In this document: positions 20,015-29,393 of the stretch, in pieces
Layout of the letters: every line of letters starts with the position of its first letter
How positions within the stretch are numbered: the stretch's first letter is position 1
DNA from: a virus
Length of the DNA stretch: 44,986 nt
IMG/VR virus record: IMGVR_UViG_3300009136_000010
Coordinates: 1 to 44,986 of that record
Reading direction: 5' to 3' (one strand)
Program-made: the position numbers and the translations under genes
The notes under the pieces: model-generated
What the model saw: only the letters and a program-made list of their open reading frames with translations
Told to the model about the DNA's origin: nothing
The model's database searches: none

Positions 20015-21080
20015 GTTCATCGACGAGAACGGGATAGCACAAGTGAAGATCATATCACCGGGCCAGGGGACCTCTGCGTACTACAAAGAGGGGCAGTTGC
20101 GACGAGACGTTGCAGCGTTCAACGGGGGCCTCTCATTCATCGACCATCCGGGCAAGAAGGAGCAGAGAGACAGACCGGAGCGGTCATTGCGCGATCTAGT
20201 CGGCCCGATTGTAGGTACTCCGGCCTATCTGGAGAACGGAAAGAAGGGACCGGGCATGTATGGCGGTGTGAGGGTTGCGAAGCATTGGCAACCGTTCATT
20301 GAAGAGTTGGGCGATACGCTCGGGATTTCGCTTCGGGCGGGCGGCTCTGCCATATATGAGCCAGTCAACGGCAAGCAGACGAAGGTAGCCGAGAAGTTCA
20401 ATCCGGGCGCGGGGTTCGATTTCGTGACCCAGGCGGGACGCGGTGGGAAGATGGTGCCGCTATTCGAGGCGGCGGAGACGGAAGCAGACGGCAAAATCCA
20501 AGACTGGATGGCGCACACGGACTTCACGGAGATGGATAGTGGGAGATCAGAGGAAGAGCGATTCCTCGATTATCTGGAGAACGGACAGGAGGATCCGATG
20601 CCGGACAAAGAAGTACAAGAGCAACTGGTAGAGGCCAAGGGTCAAGTGACGACCCTGACCACGGAGCGGGACGCGCTTCTCAAGGACAACAAGCAGATGG
20701 CCGAGGCGATCGCCCTGCGTGATGCGCAGGACAAGATCACCGAAGCCGTGAACGACAAGAAGCACGAGAAGCTCCCGGACGCGACCAAGACACGACTGAT
20801 CGAGTCGTTGACGAAGAGCGCACCGATAAAGGAAGGCAAGCTCGACGAAGACGCGTTGAAGACGCTCATCGAGGACGCAATCAAGTCCGAGACGGAGTAC
20901 GTCGAGAGCTTGACTGCGAAGAAGCCCGGCGTCCGTGGCATGGGCGAGGACAGCGGCGACGAGGAAGAGGACGAGGGGCACAAGCGCCTCATGGAGACGA
21001 AGACGCAGGAATACCTGCGTGCGGGCAAGCCGAAGGAAGTCGCCGAGTCAATGGCTCGGATCTTCTGTGAGGGGAGGTAG
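20007..21080 (+). CDS. Capsid maturation protease with C-terminal scaffold
   Basis: The real start is the ATG at 20,007 (GGAGG upstream); longer upstream frames are shadows. 357 residues. The first 190 resemble phage prohead proteases: SFIDHPG (candidate catalytic His), LVGPIVGTPAYLENG, and GDTLGISLRAGG (candidate catalytic Ser). From about 215 the sequence is a long coiled coil (EVQEQLVEAKGQVTTLTTERDALLKDN) and acidic helical tail, as in protease-scaffold fusions that shape the procapsid and are then degraded. The major capsid gene is three genes downstream. Confidence 0.75.
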   Translation: MGKFIDENGIAQVKIISPGQGTSAYYKEGQLRRDVAAFNGGLSFIDHPGKKEQRDRPERSLRDLVGPIVGTPAYLENGKKGPGMYGGVRVAKHWQPFIEELGDTLGISLRAGGSAIYEPVNGKQTKVAEKFNPGAGFDFVTQAGRGGKMVPLFEAAETEADGKIQDWMAHTDFTEMDSGRSEEERFLDYLENGQEDPMPDKEVQEQLVEAKGQVTTLTTERDALLKDNKQMAEAIALRDAQDKITEAVNDKKHEKLPDATKTRLIESLTKSAPIKEGKLDEDALKTLIEDAIKSETEYVESLTAKKPGVRGMGEDSGDEEEDEGHKRLMETKTQEYLRAGKPKEVAESMARIFCEGR

Positions 21081-21082
21081 AG

Positions 21083-22084
21083 ATGCCTGTAAACGCATAT
21101 GTGAACACAGGCCAATCGGCAGGTGAGGAAGCGAGTAGCACCGGCGGAGGACGTCATCTGACGTTCGAAGAGTCGGTGCTGAATCATCCTTACCATTCAG
21201 ACGGAATGGTAGACGGCGGAGACCCGGTTAGTTACGGCGATACGGTCGGCGTGGCCTTCAAGGGTGCGGCGGCGGAAACTGACATGATCGCGATTGATAC
21301 CGAAGGTGGTTGGTGGCTGAACGTTCTCGGCATCGTGAGCGACGGGACCAATGATGGATTGGCTCAGGAGCTTCCGGCAGGATCACGTGTCTTCATTCAG
21401 AGAAGTGCGGGGACCACCGTGTACATTCTGACGGGCGAGAGTGATCCACAGAACTTCCAACCGTTCGGGATTACGGAGAGCGCGGTTACTGCTTCGCTTA
21501 CGGTTCCGACGTTGGTCTTTGTCAAGGTCCATCAGGAGCGCAATGATTGGTTGCACGTGCTTCTTGGCGCACGAGACGACGAACTGTTGCTTGAGGGTGA
21601 GGGCGACCTGAGAGCACAGACTTGGCTCAAGGCATTCCTGGGGCCAGTGGATAATCTGGAGTCCGACGAGACGATCACCGCGATGAACTTCCGCATGACC
21701 ACCATGCAGGATGAAGACGTGGGTACTCTCAATGGCATAGAGATGAAGGTACATCACGACTATGCTGGGAAGCTAGCCGCGATGCATCCGCTGAAACTCA
21801 ACATCGACAGCGGTGGCGGCGGCGCAGCCTTGGCGTATGGTGTCGAGATTCTCGCTGAAGGCGACGGAACGGCGCATGATCTGTTGTGTGGTGTCCGATT
21901 CGCCCAGAAGGGGACCGATGGCACGTTGCAGGCTCCGTTCAGGAACGATGGGACTTATGCCGACTACGGCATCATCGTGCGGTCGAACGCAGCGCCTAGC
22001 AAGACTTCGACCTGGCTGGAAATCCCGTGGCTGTACGGCAACACGTTGTATTGGCTTATCGGGTACGACACGATCGGAACCTAG
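21083..22084 (+). CDS. Capsid cement/decoration-type protein
   Basis: A 333-residue protein. Residues 45-90 (DGGDPVSYGDTVGVAFKGA, DMIAIDTEGGWWLNV) resemble DUF2190-like capsid cement domains. The C-terminal half is a separate beta-rich region with a Gly stretch (DSGGGGAALAYGVEIL) and an end YGIIVRSNAA...LYWLIGYDT, as in virion surface proteins. It likely coats or stabilises the head. Confidence 0.6.
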   Translation: MPVNAYVNTGQSAGEEASSTGGGRHLTFEESVLNHPYHSDGMVDGGDPVSYGDTVGVAFKGAAAETDMIAIDTEGGWWLNVLGIVSDGTNDGLAQELPAGSRVFIQRSAGTTVYILTGESDPQNFQPFGITESAVTASLTVPTLVFVKVHQERNDWLHVLLGARDDELLLEGEGDLRAQTWLKAFLGPVDNLESDETITAMNFRMTTMQDEDVGTLNGIEMKVHHDYAGKLAAMHPLKLNIDSGGGGAALAYGVEILAEGDGTAHDLLCGVRFAQKGTDGTLQAPFRNDGTYADYGIIVRSNAAPSKTSTWLEIPWLYGNTLYWLIGYDTIGT

Positions 22085-22098
22085 ATAGGAGGTATTTA

Positions 22099-22437
22099 AT
22101 GTCCGAACGAAGCACGTTGGTTCTTGATAACATCAGACAGCGGTACAACAGCATCAAAGGACAGTTAGGCGCGAAAGCCTATAGACGGCGCGAGATCCAG
22201 ATCGAAATGGAAAAGATCGATGTGGATGTGGCGCAGATGGAAGCTCAAGGCGTTCTGCTTGAGGCGACGTTGAAGGACATCCAACAGGAGGGTCTGATCA
22301 ACGGAGAAGCGGAAACGAAGGAACGAGCCGATGCAAAAGAAGCGCGGTCCAAGCGAGCGAAGGCCGCAGCGAAGGAAAGGAAGAGGGAGACGACCGAAAA
22401 AGCGCCACGAAAAGGGAAAGCGGCAAGCAAGACGTGA
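22099..22437 (+). CDS. Coiled-coil protein with basic tail
   Basis: ATG 22,099 is placed behind TAGGAGG. 112 residues: a coiled coil (about 20-75) and a very basic Lys/Arg/Ala-rich tail (KERKRETTEKAPRKGKAASK). It lies just before the major capsid gene. It might be a scaffold-like or DNA-binding head component. Not recognised. Confidence 0.65.
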   Translation: MSERSTLVLDNIRQRYNSIKGQLGAKAYRRREIQIEMEKIDVDVAQMEAQGVLLEATLKDIQQEGLINGEAETKERADAKEARSKRAKAAAKERKRETTEKAPRKGKAASKT

Positions 22438-22472
22438 CGTAGGAGTGCTCCCCACAGAGGAAGGGTGAGGAA

Positions 22473-23633
22473 ATGCCTAATGCTATTGAGACGGTAGATT
22501 TTACCGAGACGTTCAAGGAAGCAGGGTTGGATTGGCAGGGTTGGAAGCCGGTCAACGAGCGGCGGTTCACCGAATCGCAGATCGCTCAGGGAATCGACCT
22601 GATCAACAACAAGGACCATCTACGTCCGCATCGACACGAGTTCAGGCTGTGGGAAGCCGTCACGACAACGGATTTCCCGTACCTATTCGGTACGATCATC
22701 GAGCGCGAACTGATGGCGCAGTACGGTATCGTGCAGCCGGACTTTGCGGCGTATACGTTGCAAGGAACTGTTGCGAACTTCAATCAGCACACACGACACC
22801 GACGGAACGGCGGGCGCGGCAAACTCCGCGAACTAACGGAGAAGGGCGAGTACCTCGTTACTCCGTCGTCCGGTACGCGGTATACACGGCAAATTCGCAA
22901 GATTGGCGAGCAGTTCGACATCTCGTGGGAAGCCTTGGTCAACGATGGCATGGGTGCTTTCGATGACATTCCCGAGGACTACGCGAAGATGTCAGTCAAT
23001 AGCGAACACGCGGAGGTCACGGGCCTGTATGCAGCGATAGGGGCTCCGAATACGGACTTGTTCGACGATCCGATTACTGATGTAAACGACGTAGAGGTGA
23101 CGAACTTGGGTACGCTGCCGTTGACGCCCGCGAATCTTCAGACGACGCTTGCGCTAATGCGCGCGCAGACGGATGTCAATGGGCGGCCTTTGATGATTCG
23201 TGCCTTGCATTTGGTTGTACCGGATGCTCTTGATGATACCGCGTGGCAGATTCTTACCTCGACGGAGCTTCGGTACGATACTGGGTTGGGTGCTGTCCCT
23301 TATGGGACCACAAGCCCGATTCCGCGTCACGGAATTCAGCTTCACGTTGACCCATGGCTCCCGCAGATTGACGAAAGCGCGAACGTCGATACTACGTGGT
23401 ATCTGTTCGCCGACACATCGTTCAACTACGCGATCGGTCTTGACCGGCTCAAGGGCCACGAGGGACCGGAGATCTGCATGAAGGCCAGCAACAAGGTCAC
23501 CACGACCGGCGCACCGATTTCTCCGTTCGACGGCGACTTTGAGTCGGACAACGTGTTCTACCGTGTCCGAATGTGCCTTGGCGGATGCTATCTCGATCCA
23601 CGTTGCGCCTACGCGCAGACGGGTACCGGCTAG
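22473..23633 (+). CDS. Major capsid protein
   Basis: A 386-residue protein in the expected position, of the size of HK97-fold capsid proteins lacking a delta domain. Helical N-terminus, then central beta-rich segments (GEYLVTPSSGTRYTRQIRKIGEQFDISWEALVNDGMGAFDDIPEDY) as in Mu T-like capsid proteins, and a C-terminal region (AIGLDRLKGHEGPEICMK). Ribosome site GAAGGGTGAGGAA upstream. It should be the most abundant virion protein. Confidence 0.82.
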   Translation: MPNAIETVDFTETFKEAGLDWQGWKPVNERRFTESQIAQGIDLINNKDHLRPHRHEFRLWEAVTTTDFPYLFGTIIERELMAQYGIVQPDFAAYTLQGTVANFNQHTRHRRNGGRGKLRELTEKGEYLVTPSSGTRYTRQIRKIGEQFDISWEALVNDGMGAFDDIPEDYAKMSVNSEHAEVTGLYAAIGAPNTDLFDDPITDVNDVEVTNLGTLPLTPANLQTTLALMRAQTDVNGRPLMIRALHLVVPDALDDTAWQILTSTELRYDTGLGAVPYGTTSPIPRHGIQLHVDPWLPQIDESANVDTTWYLFADTSFNYAIGLDRLKGHEGPEICMKASNKVTTTGAPISPFDGDFESDNVFYRVRMCLGGCYLDPRCAYAQTGTG

Positions 23634-23654
23634 GAGGATCTATAGGGAGCAGCG

Positions 23655-24047
23655 ATGGTTTTCTCATACGATCTGGCGACGGATTGCGGCAAGGTCCGGC
23701 TGTTGATTCAGGACAACGTTGAGGCATACGAGTTCTTTACTGACGCCGATATCGATGCTTTCCTGACATTGGCCGCTGATCTTGATGGGAGTTCGGTCAT
23801 GCACGCCTCTGCATTGGCGCTGGAGAGTTGGGCGTCGAATCAGTTGATGGTTGTGAAGGTTATTCAACTGCTCGATGTTCAGACAGATGGCGCTGCCGTG
23901 GCACGCGAGATGCGGATGCGGGCTGGTATTCTACGCGAGCAAGCCTACACGACTTCGACGGATGCTGGATTCGAGATCGCAGAGATGGCCCTCGGGCACT
24001 TCTCATGGGTCGAGCAAGTCACGAACGAGGCGATAGAGGACGTGTAG
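23655..24047 (+). CDS. Head-tail connector/adaptor
   Basis: A 130-residue, mostly helical protein directly after the capsid gene. The pattern VRLLIQDNVEAYEFFTDADIDAFLTLA, then helices with a long alanine-rich stretch, fits gp6/gp15-type adaptors that bind the portal. Ribosome site AGGAGGATC at 23,632-23,640 is rather distant (ATG 23,655) but GGGAGC is closer. Confidence 0.72.
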   Translation: MVFSYDLATDCGKVRLLIQDNVEAYEFFTDADIDAFLTLAADLDGSSVMHASALALESWASNQLMVVKVIQLLDVQTDGAAVAREMRMRAGILREQAYTTSTDAGFEIAEMALGHFSWVEQVTNEAIEDV

Positions 24048-24048
24048 T

Positions 24049-24411
24049 ATGACCAGGGCGATCTTCGATCCCGGGATGATGGCCGAGCTACGAGACTACT
24101 TTCCGTCCGAGTGCACGATTCAGACGAACGAGGGAGTCGAGAACGAGTACGGGCAGATCGTGGACGACTGGCAGGACTTGGCCGATCACGTGGACATCCC
24201 GTGCGCCCATGGCCCGAACAAGGGAGTCGAGGTCAAGCAGTCAGATCAGACCTACGTGATCTCGAATTACACGCTGTCTCTGAGAGGCTACTATCCGGCG
24301 ATCACGGAGGTGATGAGGGCCGTCGTCGATAGCGTGACATACGAGATCCTGTTGGCTCAGTCGGATTCTCACGGCGTGACGACACGGATACTGACGAGGA
24401 AGGTGACGTAA
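24049..24411 (+). CDS. Head closure / neck protein
   Basis: A 120-residue beta-rich protein with ECTIQTNEGVENEYGQIVDDWQDL and a C-terminal YEILLAQSDSHGVTTRILTRKV. Size, position and EYGQ/W pattern fit head-closure stoppers (HK97 gp7/SPP1 gp16 type). It would seal the head after packaging. Confidence 0.68.
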   Translation: MTRAIFDPGMMAELRDYFPSECTIQTNEGVENEYGQIVDDWQDLADHVDIPCAHGPNKGVEVKQSDQTYVISNYTLSLRGYYPAITEVMRAVVDSVTYEILLAQSDSHGVTTRILTRKVT

Positions 24412-24416
24412 ATGTG

Positions 24417-24719
24417 ATGGATAACAAGACGACATTCGAGACGAACTCGGTAGCTATCGCAGTGCCGGGGACAGCTCAACAGCTAACGGCTCACCGGGTA
24501 CCACAAGGGCATCATCTTGTTGTCCATGCGAACCCGGAGAATGCAGGATATATCTACTTTGGAGAGGATGCAGCCAAGGCACAAGCACATCATGCTACGT
24601 TGAGTCCCGATGGGAGTGTGGGGCTAGCGATAGACAACGTGTCTGATGTTTGGGTCGATGGTTCAGAAGCAGCGGACATAGTCGAATGGTGGCTGGAAGT
24701 CGCCAACGTCGACGCCTAG
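24417..24719 (+). CDS. Beta-rich hypothetical virion protein
   Basis: ATG 24,417 (a GTG lies just before, at 24,414). The 100-residue sequence is a small beta sandwich pattern (VPQGHHLVVHANPENAGYIYFGED, SVGLAIDNVSDVWVDGS), typical of small virion surface or baseplate domains that display a ligand-like loop. It precedes the repeated protein family at 24,730. Not specifically identified. Confidence 0.65.
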   Translation: MDNKTTFETNSVAIAVPGTAQQLTAHRVPQGHHLVVHANPENAGYIYFGEDAAKAQAHHATLSPDGSVGLAIDNVSDVWVDGSEAADIVEWWLEVANVDA

Positions 24720-24729
24720 GGGGGGAGCC

Positions 24730-25641
24730 ATGGCAAGACATGAATCAGGTGATAGGCTAGGCATCCTCATTGGGCCACTTGACGTAGCGACGCACGTCGG
24801 CGCAGTGGATGACGAGACGCAGTTTGGCGGATACATCAAGCAGATCGTCACAGCGCTGGGCGGCGAGGCGGGGCAGCTACGTGTGGTGCCATCGATCAGC
24901 GCAACGGTTGAGGAGGATGCGTTCCAGCAGTTCTCGATCTCGTTGATGGACATCGATAGCGGGGCGATCGATTCGGAAGACATTGACATCACGGGGATCT
25001 CAGCGGTGATTGAGAAGTCAACGGGCGGTGCTGCGTTCTCAGATGCGGGTTTGACGGCGATCACATTCGGCAAAGAGAATGGACGCGTCTTCGTCGATTA
25101 CCGTTTCCTCGAAGCGCAATGGGCGGCGGGGGATGTCTATAAGATCGTAGTTACGGGGATTGAGGCGACGATAGGCGAAGGCACTGCCTATGTCCCAGCG
25201 GTTGTCTGGTCGAACCTGATCACGGAGGAAGCGGATATCACGGCGGATACCGATCCGCAGGTGATGGGCCGTGATCAGATCGCGGCAACAACGATCGATC
25301 TCAACCAAGGCGTAGGCGCGAAGGATCTGTTCACCGGCACGGCTCAGGCCGTGGTGCTGGAATCGGTGATCCTGCGGTGCCCGAACGACATAGCGACGGC
25401 CCCGCTGACGTACATCACGATCCAGACGGACGATGAGACGCCATCGGTGATCATCGATTCAACAGACGGAGACGTTGGGAATCTGACAGCAGAGGCGCAG
25501 TTGAGTTGGGAAGGAAAGGTCTACATCGCAGTAGGGACGAAAGTACAGTTGACAATCGCAGGCGGGGCTGAAGGTGCGGCCTATGTCTGCAACGTTGTGG
25601 CGGAGTATCGCTCCGTAGTAAGTGGAGGGAGCCTAGCATGA
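24730..25641 (+). CDS. Beta-rich virion protein, repeat family member 1
   Basis: A 303-residue protein. The last 115 residues (IAATTIDLNQG, DIATAPLTYITIQTDDETPSVIIDS, AQLSWEGKVYIAVGTKVQLTIAGGAEGAAYVCNV) recur at the C-terminus of the next two proteins. The first 185 residues are a different beta-rich region. It probably belongs to the outer face of head or tail (decoration or fibre); the domain family is not identified. ATGA overlap with member 2. Confidence 0.65.
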   Translation: MARHESGDRLGILIGPLDVATHVGAVDDETQFGGYIKQIVTALGGEAGQLRVVPSISATVEEDAFQQFSISLMDIDSGAIDSEDIDITGISAVIEKSTGGAAFSDAGLTAITFGKENGRVFVDYRFLEAQWAAGDVYKIVVTGIEATIGEGTAYVPAVVWSNLITEEADITADTDPQVMGRDQIAATTIDLNQGVGAKDLFTGTAQAVVLESVILRCPNDIATAPLTYITIQTDDETPSVIIDSTDGDVGNLTAEAQLSWEGKVYIAVGTKVQLTIAGGAEGAAYVCNVVAEYRSVVSGGSLA

Positions 25642-26309
25642 TAGCGATCAATGGAGTAGCACAGACACGGATTGAACTGGCGACGCATGATACCGACCTG
25701 AAGGCGGACATCGGCGACTACTCGGGACAGACGAACCTTCAGACCTTGGAAGCCGCGTTGGGCATTCCTGAGACGGCAGGCAAGAGTCTCTATGTCTGCA
25801 TCATAACGGATCGGCTTGATGATGGTACGATTGGTTTGTCGAAGATCGCGACGGATCTCGCGGCGGCGCTTGTTGACACCAACAGCGCGGGCATCGTCCT
25901 TGGCACGAAGGTAGCCGCATACAAGAAATTAGTTGGGGAGCAACAAATCGCAACCACGACCCAAGACCTCAACAATGTAGCGGCAGCCTACGATCTATTC
26001 ACCGGAACGGACGCGGCGGTATTGCTCACACGGCTATCGATCAAGATGCCCGACGACATAGCGACTGCGCCGTTGGAGAGCATCGCGATCGCAACCGAGG
26101 ACGCGACACCCGGCGTAATCATTAAGGCCGAGGATGGAGCACTTGAGTTCCTCATAGCCGAGGCGGAGATCACGTGGTCCGGCGCAATGGTGATCAACGT
26201 AGGCACCAAAATCCAACTGACAATCGCTGGGGACGCAGAGGGCGAAGCATACGTTACGACGATCACGGCGAAGTACGAGTCGATTGCGGATGGCGGATCA
26301 CTAGCATAG
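25638..26309 (+). CDS. Beta-rich virion protein, repeat family member 2
   Basis: A 223-residue protein. N-terminal part (residues 1-100, MIAINGVAQTRIELATHDTDLKADIGDYSGQ) is shared with member 3; the C-terminal 115 residues are the domain common to all three (IATTTQDLNN...IKMPDDIATAPLESIAIAT...IQLTIAGDAEGEAY). Tandem duplication with divergence is clear. Structural role inferred. Confidence 0.68.
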   Translation: MIAINGVAQTRIELATHDTDLKADIGDYSGQTNLQTLEAALGIPETAGKSLYVCIITDRLDDGTIGLSKIATDLAAALVDTNSAGIVLGTKVAAYKKLVGEQQIATTTQDLNNVAAAYDLFTGTDAAVLLTRLSIKMPDDIATAPLESIAIATEDATPGVIIKAEDGALEFLIAEAEITWSGAMVINVGTKIQLTIAGDAEGEAYVTTITAKYESIADGGSLA

Positions 26310-26319
26310 GAGGAGTAAC

Positions 26320-27000
26320 ATGATTTCGAGGAATGGAATAACTCTAACGAGAGTAGAATTGGCGACGCATGACACGGATCTGAAAGCCGATATCGGTGAC
26401 TTTTCGGGTCGAAGCGAGCTGAAGACTTTGCTCGCCGCGTTGGGGATTCCGGATGTAGCAGCTGATCCGCTCTATGAGCTTATTGTTGACGATCGGTTGG
26501 ATAACGCAACCTACGGGTTGACGAAGCTGTCAACGGACATCGCGGCGGTTCTAGCGGATACGGGGACTGATGGCGTGGTGCTCGGAACGAAGGTTGCAGC
26601 GTTCAAGAAGCTGGTCGGTGAAGGGCAGATCGCAACGACGACCGAGGATCTGAATACTGGAATCGGCACATATGATCTCTTGACTGGTACTGATGCGGCT
26701 GTTCTGTTGACGGCGCTCTCGATCAAGATGCCTACCGGCGCACCGGGCGGCACGCTTGCGAGTATCGCAGTCGCGACAAACGACGAGACGCCGGGTGTGT
26801 TCCTAGATGCAACAGATGGTGCCGTGGCCAACCTGACATCGGAAGCCGAATTCTCATGGACAGGCGAGATGGTGATCAACGCTGACACCATTATCCAACT
26901 GGCGCAGCTTGGTGGCGCTTCTGGGGCTGCGTATCTCGTGGCGATCACCGCCAAGTATGAGGCGATTGCCGACACCGGATATCTGGCGGAATCGGCATAG
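26320..27000 (+). CDS. Beta-rich virion protein, repeat family member 3
   Basis: A 226-residue paralogue of member 2 over its full length (MISRNGITLTRVELATHDTD...; IATTEDLNTG...). Codon use differs along the two copies, and identity is moderate, so this is an old duplication maintained by selection. Ribosome site TAGGAGGAG upstream. Triplication suggests a multimeric surface structure or antigenic variation. Confidence 0.68.
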   Translation: MISRNGITLTRVELATHDTDLKADIGDFSGRSELKTLLAALGIPDVAADPLYELIVDDRLDNATYGLTKLSTDIAAVLADTGTDGVVLGTKVAAFKKLVGEGQIATTTEDLNTGIGTYDLLTGTDAAVLLTALSIKMPTGAPGGTLASIAVATNDETPGVFLDATDGAVANLTSEAEFSWTGEMVINADTIIQLAQLGGASGAAYLVAITAKYEAIADTGYLAESA

Positions 27001-27007
27001 GAGCAGT

Positions 27008-27484
27008 ATGGCTAACGCAAGGAATGGCGTTGACGTAGACGAGATCGACGGCGAAACGATCATCGAGCACGAGAATCACACGACGGCGATCTTCCCGGAC
27101 ACTACGGCGTACACGTGCATCCTGACGGCTCACGCGACCGCTCATACGTTTACGGAGTGGGCAGAGATCGTAGATTCTGACGACCCCGCGAACTCTCTAT
27201 CGGATGTGTTCGCGTCTTATCCGGGGCACATCACGGCGATGCTCGTCGAGGAAGCTAGCGTAGCGTCGGCGTTGTTCATGGTCGAGATTGCGTATGGCGC
27301 GTCGTACACGATCGTCAGCAGGAGCAGGGTTCTGACGGAGACAAACAAGCTACCTACAGGGCAGATCGGGCGGTTTCGTGGGGCGCTGATTCCAGCTGGG
27401 GAGACGGTCTACTATCGGGTGATGTCGTCGGAGGCTACAGCGCCGACGATCACGGTGCATTTCCGAGCTTACTTGCACGACTAG
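27008..27484 (+). CDS. Beta-rich virion protein
   Basis: True start ATG 27,008 after GGAGCAGT; 158 residues. Beta-rich with threonine/histidine clusters (ILTAHATAHTFTEWAEIVDS) and a C-terminal sandwich (GRFRGALIPAGETVYYRVMSSEATAPTITVHFRAYLHD). Likely part of the same surface assembly as the preceding repeat family. No family name. Confidence 0.6.
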   Translation: MANARNGVDVDEIDGETIIEHENHTTAIFPDTTAYTCILTAHATAHTFTEWAEIVDSDDPANSLSDVFASYPGHITAMLVEEASVASALFMVEIAYGASYTIVSRSRVLTETNKLPTGQIGRFRGALIPAGETVYYRVMSSEATAPTITVHFRAYLHD

Positions 27485-27491
27485 GAGTGGC

Positions 27492-27950
27492 ATGATCGAG
27501 TTGAAGGTGACGGGCACGGAAGAGACCCAGAATGCTCTTAGAGCAGCCGGGTTCGATATCGAGAAGGTGTTCGCAGGCGCGCTCGTCGCCGGATGCTTCG
27601 TCATCTCGAATGATGCGAAGGATCGATGCCGGAAGCTGACAGGCAACGCGGCTCGTTCAATCCATATCGGCTATGCGGGTTCGGACGTGACGCCGATCCA
27701 GCCGGAAGGCGATGGCCTCACAGTGCGACAGATGCCAGCAACTCCCGGCATCATAGTGCGGATTGCGGGGGATCTTGAGAAGGACGGGCGAGTGGAACTA
27801 CTGGTCGGTACGGATGTCTGGTACACGTGGGGGTTGGAGTTCACCTACGGATACCCGTTCCTGCGGCCTGCACTCGACGAGAACAAGCAAGAGGTCCATG
27901 CCGAAGTTAGGCGGGCGCTACAGCAAGTGATCCGGAAGGTAGCACAGTGA
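27492..27950 (+). CDS. Neck / tail-completion protein, HK97 gp10-like
   Basis: A 152-residue protein with the HK97 gp10-like layout: N-terminal MIELKVTG, helix (ALVAGCFVISNDAKDRCRKLTGN), strand pairs, WYTWGLEFTYGYPFLRPALDENKQEV near the end (PFLRPA is characteristic). It joins head and tail. ATGA overlap with the next gene, a usual arrangement. Confidence 0.8.
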   Translation: MIELKVTGTEETQNALRAAGFDIEKVFAGALVAGCFVISNDAKDRCRKLTGNAARSIHIGYAGSDVTPIQPEGDGLTVRQMPATPGIIVRIAGDLEKDGRVELLVGTDVWYTWGLEFTYGYPFLRPALDENKQEVHAEVRRALQQVIRKVAQ

Positions 27951-28324
27951 GTGTGTTCGTGGCATTGCGGAAGATCTTAGGGGAGGACCCAGACGTTGAT
28001 GCTGCGTGTGATGGCAGGATCTATCCGCGTGTGCCACAGACGCCTACGCTGCCGTGTATCGTGCTTCAGAAAATAAGCGGGCCACAGGATAGCTTGGTCG
28101 ATCTCGCCAATGACCGATGGCAAGTGACCGCGTGGGCGGAGAGTTACGGCGACGGGGAGGACTTAGGCGATAAGATCCTATATTGCCTGCAGCGATATCG
28201 GGGAGTAATCGCGGAAGTGACAATCGAACAGATTACGTTCTTGAGCGGTCGGCCCATTTACGATCCAGAAACAGGGCGGGAGACGTTCCCGGCGGATTAC
28301 AGAGTTAAGTATTGGAGGGAATGA
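27947..28324 (+). CDS. Tail terminator protein
   Basis: A 125-residue protein between the gp10-like neck gene and the tail tube gene. VFVALRKILGEDPDV, then RIYPRVPQTPTLPCIVLQKISGPQD and WQVTAWAESYGDGEDLGDKI match the DUF3168/tail terminator pattern. It caps the tail tube and docks it to the head. Confidence 0.78.
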   Translation: MSVFVALRKILGEDPDVDAACDGRIYPRVPQTPTLPCIVLQKISGPQDSLVDLANDRWQVTAWAESYGDGEDLGDKILYCLQRYRGVIAEVTIEQITFLSGRPIYDPETGRETFPADYRVKYWRE

Positions 28325-29385
28325 TGGCCTACAAAAAGCAAACAGATGTAGCAGATTCAAAGACTATCCGGATCGGGTCGGTGAAGTTTGAGATCGGAAC
28401 ACATCCTTTGAATGGTGAAGGGTTTACGGATATCGGCGCGTTGAGAAATGCGACATTCCGAGAAACCTTCGACACGATCTCAGTCAAGTCCGACAATGCA
28501 GGCGTTATCGAAGAAGGGATACAGAACCATGTGGTAGAGATTGCGGGCGACTGGTGTGAGATCAATATCGAGCGATTGGGTGAGGCGTTCGCGGGGATCG
28601 GAGCGGATAGCGACGACGCAGGTGGAACTACTGCACGCACCCACGAACCGATTACGCTGGTTGATAACGATTTCGTGGCGTTTGCCCACAAGAACTATGA
28701 CGGTAGCGAGGTTACACTTATTTCGATTGATGAGACTGTAGTGGGCGGCAAAGTGTTCGTCCGTGACTGTGATTACGTTGTGACGACTTTGCCGAATGGC
28801 GACACGGGAATTGCACGGGCGGATGAAGTTGCGATTGTTACAGCGATTGAAACGGTCACAGTTGCTGAGGAAGGAAAGACGTACACGGATGGTGATAGTG
28901 GGTTTGGTACGGAACTCGTACCGGGCGACCACATCTACGTTACCGGATTCTCCAACGCGACGAACAATGGCATCAAGACGATTGTCACCGCTACAACGGC
29001 CATACTTACTGTCAGCGAGACATGCGTCGATGCGGTAGCGGGAGAGGGAGAGCCGATGACCGCTATCAAGGGCGGTATCGTAAGCGGCACAATGGTCTAT
29101 GCGAACTACACATCGGAGGCAGCGGCAAGCCGTACCTTCAAGGCAGGCGGAACAACGGCTCGCACAGCACAGGTTCTAAAGCTCACGAACACAAACGTCG
29201 CAAACTTGACGTGGATCATGTATGTCTACAAGGCGTACATCATGGAGGGGATCAACCTGACGTTCCTGCCTGACGATGATCCGGAGTTGATGGTATGTCC
29301 GATTCGCTACCAGGGCGTCCTTGATCCAGACAGAGACAGTGGCGATCAGTTGTTCAGCATCGTCGATACGCAAGACACAGACTAG
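28324..29385 (+). CDS. Major tail tube protein
   Basis: Two ATGs are adjacent (28,321 and 28,324); the latter overlaps the previous TGA. 353 residues. Beta-rich with FEIGTHPLNGEGFTDIGALRNATFRETF and later VYANYTSEAAASRTFKAG. A central insertion (about 160-240) with IETVTVAEEGKTYTDGDSG looks like an added domain on the tube surface. Position between terminator and G/GT genes supports the identification. Confidence 0.75.
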   Translation: MAYKKQTDVADSKTIRIGSVKFEIGTHPLNGEGFTDIGALRNATFRETFDTISVKSDNAGVIEEGIQNHVVEIAGDWCEINIERLGEAFAGIGADSDDAGGTTARTHEPITLVDNDFVAFAHKNYDGSEVTLISIDETVVGGKVFVRDCDYVVTTLPNGDTGIARADEVAIVTAIETVTVAEEGKTYTDGDSGFGTELVPGDHIYVTGFSNATNNGIKTIVTATTAILTVSETCVDAVAGEGEPMTAIKGGIVSGTMVYANYTSEAAASRTFKAGGTTARTAQVLKLTNTNVANLTWIMYVYKAYIMEGINLTFLPDDDPELMVCPIRYQGVLDPDRDSGDQLFSIVDTQDTD

Positions 29386-29393
29386 GAGGATTG

